From positions 1 through 11,009 of the forward strand of contig JBJMKX010000128.1 in assembly GCA_045805605.1 (NCBI GenBank): a stretch of DNA of 11,009 nt, read 5' to 3'. Below the pieces are notes generated by a model, which searched no databases, had not been told where the DNA came from, and worked only from the letters and a program-made list of their open reading frames with translations. Of this stretch, positions 1 through 6,655 are shown piece after piece (position 1 is the stretch's first letter; each line of letters begins with the position of its first letter). Origin of the DNA: DATBDE01 sp045805605. GTDB lineage: Bacteria; Actinomycetota; Thermoleophilia; Solirubrobacterales; Solirubrobacteraceae. The position numbers and the translations under genes were made by a program.

Positions 1-202
1 GGCCGGCCCCAGCCGCGCCAGCGTGATCACCTATGTCAACCCGGTCGTGGCGGTGACGCTGGGCGTTATCTTCCTGGACGAGCGCCTGGGCCCCGGCGCG
101 GCGGTCGGGTTGCCGCTGATCCTGATCGGGTCGTGGCTGGCGACGATGCGGGCTAGGCGGGCACCGCGCGCGACGCGAGGTGAGCTCCGACCTTCCGCTT
201 GA
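1..202 (+). CDS. EamA/DMT-family transporter, C-terminal end only
   Basis: Partial gene entering from the left edge; reading starts at base 2 and stops at TGA 200-202. About 66 residues are visible. They begin with a segment of the type SRASVITYVNPVVAVTLG, then a short DERLG-containing loop, then a second hydrophobic helix (VGLPLILIGSWLAT) and a basic tail rich in Arg and Ala. The 'Y.NPV.A...G...L.E.L' pattern followed by a last helix is the hallmark of the second EamA repeat in drug/metabolite transporters, which are ten-helix inner-membrane exporters or permeases. The substrate cannot be told from the tail. The gene converges on sigH and its last 50 bases overlap the sigH 3' end, so there is no room for a separate terminator. 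The family call is fairly sure; the function is not. Confidence 0.75.
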   Translation, partial: AGPSRASVITYVNPVVAVTLGVIFLDERLGPGAAVGLPLILIGSWLATMRARRAPRATRGELRPSA

Positions 203-800
203 CGCGCTGAAGAGCGTTGTCGACCGTCTTCGTGTCGCAGCCCAGGCGGTCGCCCACGGCCTCGTAGGAATGGCCGTCGAGATAGAGCGCCAGCACACGC
301 GACTCGAGGTCGGAGAGCACGGTCGACAGGCAGGCGACGAGCGAGCGCAGCTCCTCGGAGGAGATCACCTGGTTGACGGGATCGTGGGCGGTCGGCCCGG
401 GCAGGATCTCGTCCAACGTCGGTTCGCCGTCGGTCGCGGAGGCCGGCGAGGTGGAGAAGGACACGTACTGATTGAGCGGCGTGTGCTTGTTGCGGGTCGC
501 CGTCTTGACCGCCGTGATGATCTGGCGCGTGATGCAGAGCTCGGCGAAGTTGCGGAACGACGACTCGCGATCTGACCGGAAGTCCCGCACCGCCTTGTAC
601 AGGCCGACCAGCCCCTCCTGGACGAGGTCGTCGCTATCGCCGCCGGCGAGGAAGTACGACGAGGCCTTCAAGCGGACGAAGCCGTAGTAACGGCGCATGA
701 TCCGGTCGTATGCGACCGGCGAGCCCTGCTTGGCCAGGGCCACAAGGTACAAGTCATCAAGGTGTACTTGACCTTGAGACTCTTGAGCGAAGCGTGCCAC
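153..800 (-). CDS. sigH: RNA polymerase sigma factor, SigH/Spo0H type
   Basis: Sigma-70 family protein of 215 residues when read from GTG at 800. It directs core RNA polymerase to a promoter subset. Region 2 (about residues 25-105) contains AYDRIMRRYYGFVRLKASS, the DDLVQEGLVGLYKAVRDF core-binding/-10 helix and FAELCITRQIITAVKTATR. This closely follows Bacillus Spo0H, including the RNKHTPLNQYVS segment. Region 4 (about 150-208) has the LDGHSYEAVGDRLGCDTKTVDNALQRVKRK helix-turn-helix, split here for brevity: LDGHSYEAVGDRLGC then DTKTVDNALQRVKRK. The GTG start is preferred because AAAGGA (808-813) lies 7 nt upstream and the length matches the family (about 218 aa). An in-frame ATG at 938 would give 261 aa but adds low-complexity sequence. 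The gene follows rlmB after a structured leader. Spo0H controls stationary phase and sporulation in Bacillus; the role here is unknown. Confidence 0.9.
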   Translation of the reverse strand: MARFAQESQGQVHLDDLYLVALAKQGSPVAYDRIMRRYYGFVRLKASSYFLAGGDSDDLVQEGLVGLYKAVRDFRSDRESSFRNFAELCITRQIITAVKTATRNKHTPLNQYVSFSTSPASATDGEPTLDEILPGPTAHDPVNQVISSEELRSLVACLSTVLSDLESRVLALYLDGHSYEAVGDRLGCDTKTVDNALQRVKRKVGAHLASRAVPA

Positions 801-815
801 GAAACGATCCTTTCG
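798..815 (-). promoter_or_regulatory. sigH ribosome-binding site inside a small stem-loop
   Basis: Read on the minus strand, AAAGGA (808-813) is separated by 7 nt from the GTG start at 798-800. The same bases form an inverted repeat, CGAAA-GGATCG-TTTCG (800-815), whose 5-bp stem takes up part of the Shine-Dalgarno and the first base of the start codon. The ribosome-binding site decides the start. Whether the short stem forms in vivo and limits initiation is inference. Confidence 0.5.
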
Positions 816-819
816 GAGA

Positions 820-836
820 ACCCCTGCAAGAGGGGT
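820..836 (-). repeat. Inverted repeat (hairpin) in the sigH leader
   Basis: ACCCCT (820-825) and AGGGGT (831-836) are perfect complements around a 5-base loop. No T-run follows in the direction of transcription, so it does not look like an intrinsic terminator. It lies just upstream of the sigH ribosome-binding site. Confidence 0.5.
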
Positions 837-849
837 CCTTTGTCGTTGC

Positions 850-874
850 GTGGCGCTTACCTCCCCAGCGCCAC
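850..874 (-). repeat. Eight-base-pair inverted repeat in the sigH leader
   Basis: GTGGCGCT (850-857) pairs perfectly with AGCGCCAC (867-874) around a 9-base loop. In the sigH transcript the loop reads GGGGAGGUA, which is Shine-Dalgarno-like but has no start codon at the usual distance. GC-rich and stable on paper. No terminator T-run follows. Confidence 0.5.
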
Positions 875-903
875 TCCTCCACGCGCTGACGGTCGGATTA
901 ACC

Positions 904-925
904 CTCAGCTGCATGTTGAGCTGAG
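904..925 (-). repeat. Palindrome between rlmB and sigH
   Basis: CTCAGCT (904-910) and AGCTGAG (919-925) form a perfect 7-bp inverted repeat around 8 bases. It lies 29 bases beyond the rlmB stop in the direction of transcription. It may be an operator, or the first of the leader stem-loops. No clear -35/-10 pair was found next to it. Confidence 0.4.
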
Positions 926-953
926 CGGACCGTGGCACAGTTATGGATCGGTG

Positions 954-1646
954 TCAAGCGGGCTCGCGCCGCTGCAAGATGGCGTACAGCAGCGCGGCGG
1001 CCGCGGCGCTCACGTTGAGCGACTCGAGGTGGCCGCGCACGGGCAGCGCCACCAGCTCGTCGCATGCGCCCGCAACGCGGGGACGCAATCCGCGCCCCTC
1101 GGCCCCCAGGACGAGCACGACGCCGCCATGGTAGTCGGGCCGGTCGTACGGCGTCGAGGCCGCGGCATCGGCGCCGAAGCACCAGCACCCCGCCCTCTTG
1201 GCGTCGGCGAGGAAGTCGGCGAGGTTGCGGACCTTCGCGACCGCCAGGTGCTCCACCGCCCCCGCCGATGCCTTGCACACGGCCGGCGTGACCTCCGCCG
1301 AGCGCCGGTCGGGGATGACCACCCCGGTGGCGCCCGCCACCTCCGCCGTGCGGCAGACCGCCCCCAGGTTGTGGGGATCGGTGACCTGGTCGAGCGCCAC
1401 GATGAGCGGATCGGTTGGGCGCAGCAGCTCGGCGGCGTCGGCATAGGGGTACGCGTCGGTCCGCGCGACCACGCCCTGGTGCTCGGGCGTGCCGGCGCGC
1501 GCCATCAGCGCCTCGTCCTCGACACGCTCGACGTCGACCCCGTGCAGCCACTCGAGCGCGGCCGCCCGCCGCGTGGCCCAGACCTCGTGCACCGCGCGAC
1601 GGCCGCGCAGCGCCTCCCGCACGGGGTTGCGGCCGTAGACGATCAA
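954..1646 (-). CDS. rlmB: 23S rRNA 2'-O-ribose methyltransferase (TrmH/SpoU family, RlmB-like)
   Basis: Protein of 230 residues in the SpoU/SPOUT superfamily. It transfers a methyl group from S-adenosylmethionine to a ribose 2'-OH of RNA, G2251 of 23S rRNA for E. coli RlmB. A SpoU substrate-binding N-terminus (IVYGRNPVREAL, then HQGVVA near 56-61) precedes the trefoil-knot catalytic domain. All three SpoU motifs are visible: DPHNLGAVCRTA (residues 90-101, with Asn93 and Arg99), LVLGAEGRGL (178-187) and LPVRGHLESLNVSAAAAALLY (201-221). The start is TTG at 1646, with GAGGG just upstream, and only 16 bases separate it from the cysS stop, so the two are co-transcribed. Usual length is 230-270 aa. 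The family is certain; exact target specificity is inferred from the cysS neighbourhood. Confidence 0.93.
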   Translation of the reverse strand: MIVYGRNPVREALRGRRAVHEVWATRRAAALEWLHGVDVERVEDEALMARAGTPEHQGVVARTDAYPYADAAELLRPTDPLIVALDQVTDPHNLGAVCRTAEVAGATGVVIPDRRSAEVTPAVCKASAGAVEHLAVAKVRNLADFLADAKRAGCWCFGADAAASTPYDRPDYHGGVVLVLGAEGRGLRPRVAGACDELVALPVRGHLESLNVSAAAAALLYAILQRREPA

Positions 1647-1662
1647 TCAACCCTCAAGGGGA

Positions 1663-3027
1663 TCAGAGCCCGGGCCGCGGCAGCAGCTCAAAGCCGTCTG
1701 GGGCGTCGCGGACCTCCCACCCCCGCTCGGCGATCGAGTCGCGCAGGCGATCTGCCTCACCGAAATCCTTCGCCTTCCGAGCGTCCTGGCGCTCTTGTGC
1801 CATGCGGACAACGTCTGCGGGCGCCGTCGGGATCGCTTCGTCCAGCAGCCGCTCGAGGCCGAGCACTGCGAGCATGGCGCGCAGGTCGTCGCCCCCGACG
1901 CCCTCGCGCCGGTTGGCCTCGCGCACCCACTCGAACACGGCCGCCAGCGCCTCGGCCGTGTTGAAGTCGTCGGCGAGGGCGTCGAAGAACCGCTCGCGCA
2001 GCGGCGCCATGTCCTGCGGCGAAGGGCCGTCGACCAGCCGCCGGCCCGCCTCGCGGATGCGCTCGGCACGCGCCGCCGCCTCCTGAAGCCGCTCGCCCGA
2101 GAATTGAAGCGGCTGGCGATAGTGGCCGGAGAGCAGGTACATCACGACGGCGTCGGGGCCGTACTCGTCGAGCGCCGTGTGGAGCAGGAAGATGTTGCCG
2201 ACCGACTTGGCCATCTTCTCGCCCTCGGTCTGGATCATCCCGTTGTGCATCCAGATCCGGGCCAGCGGCTCACCGCGAGCGGCCCTGGTCTGGGCGGCCT
2301 CGTTCTCGTGGTGGGGGAAGATGAGGTCGGTGCCACCTCCGTGGACCTCGAAGTCCAGCCCGAGCAGCGTCTCGGCCATGGCCGAGCACTCGATGTGCCA
2401 GCCCGGCCGTCCCCTGCCCCACGGCGAGTCCCACGCCGTGTCCTCGTCGGGCTTGTTCGCCTTCCATAGGGCGAAGTCGAGCGGATCCTGCTTGCGATCG
2501 CGGCTGGCCGGGTCGGTCTCCCCCTCCCCCTGGTCCATGTCCTCGAGCCGCCGGTGCGACAGCTCGCCGTACTCCGGCAGCGAGCGCACGCGAAAGTAGA
2601 CGTCGCCGCCGGACTCGTACGCATGGCCGCCGTCGACGAGCGCCTCGATGAGCTCGACGATCGGCCCCATCGTCTCGGAGGCCAGCGGCTCGGCGTCTGG
2701 GCGCCCGATGCCGAGGCGGTCGGTGTCCGCCACGTAGGCCTCGGTCATCGTCCGCGCAAGCTCGGCCGACCGCCGGCCCTCGGCCCGTGCGGCGTCGTAG
2801 ATCTTGTCGTTGATGTCGGTGACGTTGGCCACCAGGGTCGCGTCGTAGCCCTCCGCCGCCAGGAACCGCCGTAGCGCCATGAAGACCACGTACGGGCGTG
2901 CGTTGCCGACGTGGATGCGGCCGTACACCGTCGGCCCGCACGCGTAGATCCCGACCCGCCCCGGCTCGCGAGGCTCGAGCGGAACCACCTCCCCAGTGCG
3001 GGTGTCGTGGAGGCGGATCGGGCGCAC
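1663..3027 (-). CDS. cysS: Cysteinyl-tRNA synthetase
   Basis: Class I aminoacyl-tRNA synthetase charging tRNA-Cys in the cytoplasm; 454 residues from GTG 3027 (E. coli has 461). The nucleotide-binding signature is HVGN (residues 39-42) in place of HIGH, and the KMSKS loop is KMAKS (271-275). The catalytic zinc ligands are visible: Cys30 (YACGPTVY), Cys214 (WHIECSAM), His239 and Glu243 (FPHHENE). A DALR-type helical domain follows (FNTAEALAAVFEWVREANRR, about residues 375-395), then the usual C-terminal ARKAKDFGEADRLRD anticodon-binding end. This full C-terminal part argues against the shorter mycothiol ligase MshC. GTG 3027 is chosen because AGGG sits 8 nt upstream; an in-frame TTG at 3072 lacks a ribosome-binding site and adds 15 residues. 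It leads the cysS-rlmB-sigH group. Confidence 0.95.
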   Translation of the reverse strand: MRPIRLHDTRTGEVVPLEPREPGRVGIYACGPTVYGRIHVGNARPYVVFMALRRFLAAEGYDATLVANVTDINDKIYDAARAEGRRSAELARTMTEAYVADTDRLGIGRPDAEPLASETMGPIVELIEALVDGGHAYESGGDVYFRVRSLPEYGELSHRRLEDMDQGEGETDPASRDRKQDPLDFALWKANKPDEDTAWDSPWGRGRPGWHIECSAMAETLLGLDFEVHGGGTDLIFPHHENEAAQTRAARGEPLARIWMHNGMIQTEGEKMAKSVGNIFLLHTALDEYGPDAVVMYLLSGHYRQPLQFSGERLQEAAARAERIREAGRRLVDGPSPQDMAPLRERFFDALADDFNTAEALAAVFEWVREANRREGVGGDDLRAMLAVLGLERLLDEAIPTAPADVVRMAQERQDARKAKDFGEADRLRDSIAERGWEVRDAPDGFELLPRPGL

Positions 3028-3047
3028 GCGCGGGACCCTAGCTTCTC

Positions 3048-3069
3048 CGACCTTCGCCGAAACCGGTCG
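3048..3069. promoter_or_regulatory. Dyad in the divergent cysS / hydrolase intergenic region (candidate operator)
   Basis: The 73-base gap between the divergent starts at 3027 and 3101 must hold the promoters for both directions. It contains CGACC (3048-3052) and GGTCG (3065-3069) as inverted arms, with the perfect 9-base dyad TTCGCCGAA (3053-3061) between them. The inner dyad is not centred in the outer arms. A role as operator, for example for the TetR protein encoded at the end of the plus-strand block, is inference. No convincing -35/-10 pair was seen. Confidence 0.3.
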
Positions 3070-3100
3070 CAAAATGCACCAAATCGGGTAACAGGCCAGC

Positions 3101-4420
3101 GTGAACGAGGATTCAATCGAGCGCCTGACGGCCGACGCAGCGGGTAGTCTGGCGTTCGCCGTGTCTGGCCAAGCCCCAAGGGGCGAGCGTCTCCGGGTCG
3201 TCGAGGGCGCGTTCCGCAGCCTTCCCGACCGGTATCTGGGCGCCGAGCCGGGATTCGATGCGACCTATCACGTGCGGCTGGGCGACGTGGGCCATACCTG
3301 GGAGGTCCGCTGCACCACTCACGGCGCCCGCGTGCGCAAGGGCGGGTCCCGGCGCGATCCCGACGTCACCATCGGCACCGACGCCGACACGTGGATGCGC
3401 CTGCGCGCAGGCGAGCTGTCCGGGATCGAGGCCTTCTCCCAGCGCAAGCTCTACGCCCGCGGCAACCTCGACCTGGCGATCGGGTTCGAGGGCCTGTTCC
3501 GGCTCCCCAACGGCCGCCCGCCGCTGCTTCGGATCCACGACGTACGCGTCGGGCGCACCAAGGTTTCGACCCTGACCATGGGCCGCGGTCAGACCGACGT
3601 GCTGCTGCTCCACGGCCTCGGCGCCACCAAGCACTCGTTCATCGATACCTCGGCGGCCCTCAGCGACCACTACCGGATCCACGCGATCGACCTGCCCGGC
3701 TTCGGCTCGTCGTCCAAGCCGGCGATGGCCGGCTACGACGCCCCCTACTTCGCCCGCACCGTGCTGAGCGTGCTCGACGAGCTCGGGATCGAGCGCGCCC
3801 ACGTCGTCGGCAACTCGATGGGGGGACGCGTGGCGCTCGAGCTCGGGCTCACGGCGCCTGAGCGCATCCGCGGGCTCGCGCTCCTGTGTCCCGCCGTCGC
3901 CTGGCTCAAGCGCGGCTTCCATCCTCTGGTCCGGCTGCTTCGCCCCGAGCTGGGCGTCCTACCCCACCGGTTCGGCCGAGACATGGTGGCCAAGCAGTTC
4001 TGGGCCATGTTCTGCGACCGCGACCAGGTCGACCCCAGCGTCGCCGACGTGGTCGTCGATGAGTTCCAGCGCATCTACGGGTCCGCGACGGCCCGCGTGG
4101 CCTTCCTGGCCGCCGCGCGCAACGTCTACCTCGACCGCCCGCTCGGCACGAGCGGCTTCTACCCGCGCCTGGCCGGCCTGCAACCGCCGGCCTTGTTCGT
4201 CTGGTGCTCGCACGACCGGCTCGTGCCCGTCGCCTTCCGCCGCCACGTCGCGCGCTGGCTGCCGAACGCCGAGCACATCGTCCTCGACGGCTGCGGGCAC
4301 GTGCCCCAGGTCGAGCGGCCCGAGCAGACCAACGGGCTGCTGCGCCGCTTCTTCGCCGACGTGGATGCGCTCGGCGCCGAGGCCCCCGCGGCGACGGCTC
4401 GCGCAGCGGCCGCGGCCTAG
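3101..4420 (+). CDS. SCP2 sterol-carrier domain fused to an alpha/beta hydrolase
   Basis: A 439-residue two-domain protein. Residues about 30-138 look like an SCP2 sterol-carrier fold, a small hydrophobic pocket for lipids or acyl-CoA; the best part is DVTIGTDADTWMRLRAG, a SGIEAF segment and GNLDLAIGFEGLFRL. Residues about 155-420 are an alpha/beta hydrolase: oxyanion strand LLLHGLGATKHSF, nucleophile elbow GNSMGG with Ser239, acid Asp372 in SHDRLVP and His400 in GCGHVPQVERP. The triad is therefore complete. It should be an esterase/lipase or thioesterase whose attached SCP2 domain may present a lipid substrate; the substrate is not known. No signal peptide is seen, so it is probably cytoplasmic. 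The GTG start at 3101 has only a weak AGG upstream. It opens a five-gene plus-strand block, 14 nt before the acyltransferase. Confidence 0.88.
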   Translation: MNEDSIERLTADAAGSLAFAVSGQAPRGERLRVVEGAFRSLPDRYLGAEPGFDATYHVRLGDVGHTWEVRCTTHGARVRKGGSRRDPDVTIGTDADTWMRLRAGELSGIEAFSQRKLYARGNLDLAIGFEGLFRLPNGRPPLLRIHDVRVGRTKVSTLTMGRGQTDVLLLHGLGATKHSFIDTSAALSDHYRIHAIDLPGFGSSSKPAMAGYDAPYFARTVLSVLDELGIERAHVVGNSMGGRVALELGLTAPERIRGLALLCPAVAWLKRGFHPLVRLLRPELGVLPHRFGRDMVAKQFWAMFCDRDQVDPSVADVVVDEFQRIYGSATARVAFLAAARNVYLDRPLGTSGFYPRLAGLQPPALFVWCSHDRLVPVAFRRHVARWLPNAEHIVLDGCGHVPQVERPEQTNGLLRRFFADVDALGAEAPAATARAAAAA

Positions 4421-4434
4421 ACTGGCTGGAGGTC

Positions 4435-5349
4435 ATGGAGGCAACCGCCGCAGAGGCCGCGCGCAGCAACGGGCGCCCGCCCGACGAGGAGGTTCGCGCG
4501 GGTCTCCCGACCCGCCTGCTGCGCAGCGTCGCGGGCCAGGTCCAGAAGCGGATCCCGGCCGCCGACCTTGACGAGCGTGACCCCGACTACATCCGCGAGA
4601 ACCTCCCCGCCGCGTGGCTTCTGAGCTCGCTGTGGTTCCGCGGCGAGGTGCGTGGGCTGGGCAACATCCCCGAGACCGGCCCGGTGCTCATGGTCGGCAA
4701 CCACTCGGGCGGCAACATGACGCCCGACACCACCGTCTTCACCCTGGCGTTCTGCGCCTACTTCGGAGTCGAGCGGCCCTTCTACCAGCTCGCCCACAAC
4801 CTCGTGCTGTCGATGCCCCAACTCGCCTTCCTGCGCAAGTACGGCACGGTCGCGGCCTCGCACGAGAACTCGCAGAAGGCGCTCTCGGCCGGCGCGGCGC
4901 TCCTCGTCTATCCCGGCGGCGACTATGAGGTCCACCGCCCGTCGTGGGAGAGCAACCGCGTCGACTTCGGCCGCCGAAAGGGGTTCATCCGCCTGGCCCT
5001 CGAGCACGACGTGCCGATCGTGCCGGTGGTGTCGATCGGCGGCCAGGAGACCGCGCTGTTCATCAGCCGCGGCGAGCGGCTGGCCAAGCTGCTCGCGCTC
5101 GACCGCATGTTCCGGCTCAAGGTCCTGCCGGTGTCGCTGGCGCTTCCGTGGGGCCTGAACGTGGGCGACATCCTCGGCCACCTCCCGTTGCCGGCCAAGA
5201 TCACCATCGAGGCGCTGCCGCCCATCTACCTGCGCGAGGAGTTCGGCGCCGAGCCCGACCTCGACGAGGTCTACGACCACGTGACGCGGCTCATGCAGGA
5301 CACCCTCGACGCGATGGCGGCCGAGCGGCGGCTGCCGGTGCTCGGTTGA
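4435..5349 (+). CDS. Lysophospholipid/acylglycerol acyltransferase (LPLAT, MGAT-like)
   Basis: A 304-residue acyltransferase of the PlsC/LPLAT superfamily, closest in pattern to the MGAT-like branch. The strand PVLMVGNHSGGNMTPD (residues 83-98) carries the catalytic-type histidine His90 with Asp98; spacing is wider than the classic H-x4-D, as expected for the NHSGG subgroup. The second block VYPGGDYEVHRPS (158-170) stands in for FPEGTR. A later VPIVPVVSIGG segment (193-203) is also typical. Such enzymes transfer an acyl chain from acyl-CoA to a glycerolipid or other alcohol; the acceptor is unknown. The region around residues 98-135 is moderately hydrophobic and may touch the membrane. ATG 4435 is the only good start near the family boundary; GGAGG is present but only 2 nt away, so the start is not certain. 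Its stop overlaps the next gene. Confidence 0.85.
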   Translation: MEATAAEAARSNGRPPDEEVRAGLPTRLLRSVAGQVQKRIPAADLDERDPDYIRENLPAAWLLSSLWFRGEVRGLGNIPETGPVLMVGNHSGGNMTPDTTVFTLAFCAYFGVERPFYQLAHNLVLSMPQLAFLRKYGTVAASHENSQKALSAGAALLVYPGGDYEVHRPSWESNRVDFGRRKGFIRLALEHDVPIVPVVSIGGQETALFISRGERLAKLLALDRMFRLKVLPVSLALPWGLNVGDILGHLPLPAKITIEALPPIYLREEFGAEPDLDEVYDHVTRLMQDTLDAMAAERRLPVLG

Positions 5350-5852
5350 GGGTCGCCGAGGCGATCGAGGTCTCGGCGCCGCCCAGCGTGGTCTGGAAGG
5401 TCGTCGCGGACCCCACCCGCTACCTGCACTTCCTCGCCGGCTTCACGCGCTGGGAGGTCGTCTCCGACGAGCCCGGCGGCGTCGGCGCGCGCTACCGCAT
5501 GCTGATGAGGGTGGGCTCGGCCGAGATCGGCGGCCTGATCGAGGTGGTCGAGTGGGCGCCCGAGCGCGAGCTGGCGTGGACCAGCATCACCGGCATCGAC
5601 CAGCGCGGCCGCTGGCGGCTGCGCGAGCGGCCGCGCGACGACGGGACGATGGGCACCTGGGTGCAGCTACGGATGACCGCCGGGGTGGCCGGCTCGGGCA
5701 TCCTCGGCTGGATCTCCGAGCAGGTCGCCGCCCCGACCGTGCGCGGCCACCTGCGCCGCTCGCTGCAGCAGCTCAAGCGCCAGGTCGAGCACGAGGAGCT
5801 CCGCGAGCGGGCCGCCGCCCGCCGCCGGGCCGGCGCCGGCGCGTCGGGCTGA
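5346..5852 (+). CDS. SRPBCC (START/polyketide cyclase-like) family protein
   Basis: A 168-residue protein. The N-terminus VAEAIEVSAPPSVVWKVVAD followed by PTRYLHFLAGFTRWEVV is the standard opening of the SRPBCC helix-grip fold (strand, 'ap...vw..v.D...y..w', then strand). Alternating strands follow (RYRMLMRVG, ELAWTSITG, RGRWRLRER, WVQLRMTAG), and a long C-terminal helix with VRGHLRRSLQQLKRQVEHE ends in an Arg/Ala-rich tail. The fold binds hydrophobic ligands in a deep cavity; catalysis cannot be deduced. TTG 5346 overlaps the acyltransferase stop by four bases (TTGA), which indicates translational coupling, and no better start exists in frame. It sits among lipid-type enzymes, so a role in carrying or modifying a lipid is plausible but is inference. 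Confidence 0.8.
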   Translation: MRVAEAIEVSAPPSVVWKVVADPTRYLHFLAGFTRWEVVSDEPGGVGARYRMLMRVGSAEIGGLIEVVEWAPERELAWTSITGIDQRGRWRLRERPRDDGTMGTWVQLRMTAGVAGSGILGWISEQVAAPTVRGHLRRSLQQLKRQVEHEELRERAAARRRAGAGASG

Positions 5853-5859
5853 GCGCCGG

Positions 5860-6624
5860 GTGGCCTTCGATCCCGAGCTGATCGCCGCGTTGCATCCGCG
5901 GGTCGTCGCGGGTGCCGAGCTCGAGCGCGCCGAGCCCGCCCACGCGGCCTTCCAGGCCGCCACGATCGACGCGCTGCTGCACGGCCGCTACGAGGGCGAC
6001 CTCGACATCGCGACGCTGCTGCGCCACGGCGACCTCGGCGTGGGCACCGTCGACCACCTCGACGGCGAGCTCATCGTCGTCGACGGCGAGGCGTGGTCGG
6101 CGCGCGTCGACGGCCGCCTGCGGCGGGTTCCGGGCCCCGAGCGCACGCCGTTTGCGGTCGTTACGCCGTTCCGACCGGACGTGGAGCTCGCGGTCGAGGG
6201 GCCGCTCGAGCACGACGCCCTGCTCGCGCTGATCGACCGCAACGCGCGCGACCCCGCCCAGGCCGTTCGCGTCGACGGCGTCCTCGACGTCCACGCCCGC
6301 TCGGTGCCTCGGCAGGAGCCGCCCTACCGGCCGCTGGCGGAGGTCGTGCGGGACCAGCACGTGTTCGAGCTGCGCGGCGTGGATGGCACGTTGGTGGGCT
6401 TCCGCTTCCCCACCGTGGCCCAGGGGGTCGAGGTGCCGGGATACCACCTGCACGCGATCGCCGTCGACCGGAGCGCGGGGGGCCACGTCCTTCGGTGCCG
6501 GCTGCGGCACGGCACCGTGCGGATCGGCGCCGTCACCGACCTCCATCTCGAGCTTCCACCAGGAGTCGAGCTTCCGGCCGGCCAACCGAACGCTGACCTG
6601 GACGCCGTCGAGCGTCGGGGTTGA
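5860..6624 (+). CDS. budA: Alpha-acetolactate decarboxylase
   Basis: A 254-residue protein matching the AlsD/BudA family (B. subtilis AlsD has 255), EC 4.1.1.5, which converts (S)-2-acetolactate to (R)-acetoin and CO2. The first half has TIDALLHGRYEGDLDIATLL (35-54), GDLGVGTVDHLDGELIVVDG (57-76) and TPFAVVTPFRPD (96-107). The second half has VHARSVPRQEPPYRPL (144-159), with Arg147 matching the family's conserved arginine, and VPGYHLHAIAVDRSAGGHVL (192-211). His196, His198 and His209 reproduce the HxH-x10-H zinc site. GTG 5860 begins 7 nt after the SRPBCC stop; the ribosome-binding site is weak, which suggests coupling. No acetolactate synthase or acetoin gene lies in the window, so the substrate may come from branched-chain amino-acid synthesis. 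A different substrate in this lipid-like operon cannot be excluded. Confidence 0.9.
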   Translation: MAFDPELIAALHPRVVAGAELERAEPAHAAFQAATIDALLHGRYEGDLDIATLLRHGDLGVGTVDHLDGELIVVDGEAWSARVDGRLRRVPGPERTPFAVVTPFRPDVELAVEGPLEHDALLALIDRNARDPAQAVRVDGVLDVHARSVPRQEPPYRPLAEVVRDQHVFELRGVDGTLVGFRFPTVAQGVEVPGYHLHAIAVDRSAGGHVLRCRLRHGTVRIGAVTDLHLELPPGVELPAGQPNADLDAVERRG

Positions 6625-6655
6625 CGCGAGGAAGAACCCTGATTCACTCAGACGT

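Noticed and set aside
820..836. Intrinsic terminator after rlmB
   Set aside because: The hairpin is GC-rich, but no T-run follows on the minus strand, and it lies directly before the sigH ribosome-binding site.
762..1964. Long plus-strand open frame across the sigH leader, rlmB and the cysS end (400 codons)
   Set aside because: It is antisense to clearly recognised genes, has the Arg/Pro/Ala/Gly-rich composition of a GC-rich shadow frame and resembles no family.
4204..4434. Upstream in-frame extension of the acyltransferase into the hydrolase gene
   Set aside because: The extra sequence is low-complexity Arg/Ala/Pro and overlaps the hydrolase catalytic region; ATG 4435 fits the protein better.
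4944..5345. Upstream in-frame extension of the SRPBCC gene into the acyltransferase
   Set aside because: It is shadow-frame sequence. The family opening VAEAIEVSAPPSVVW starts directly after the acyltransferase stop.
6612..6627. Small inverted repeat GCGTC/GACGC at the end of the decarboxylase gene as a TetR operator or terminator
   Set aside because: Five base pairs are expected by chance in DNA this GC-rich, and it includes the decarboxylase stop codon.
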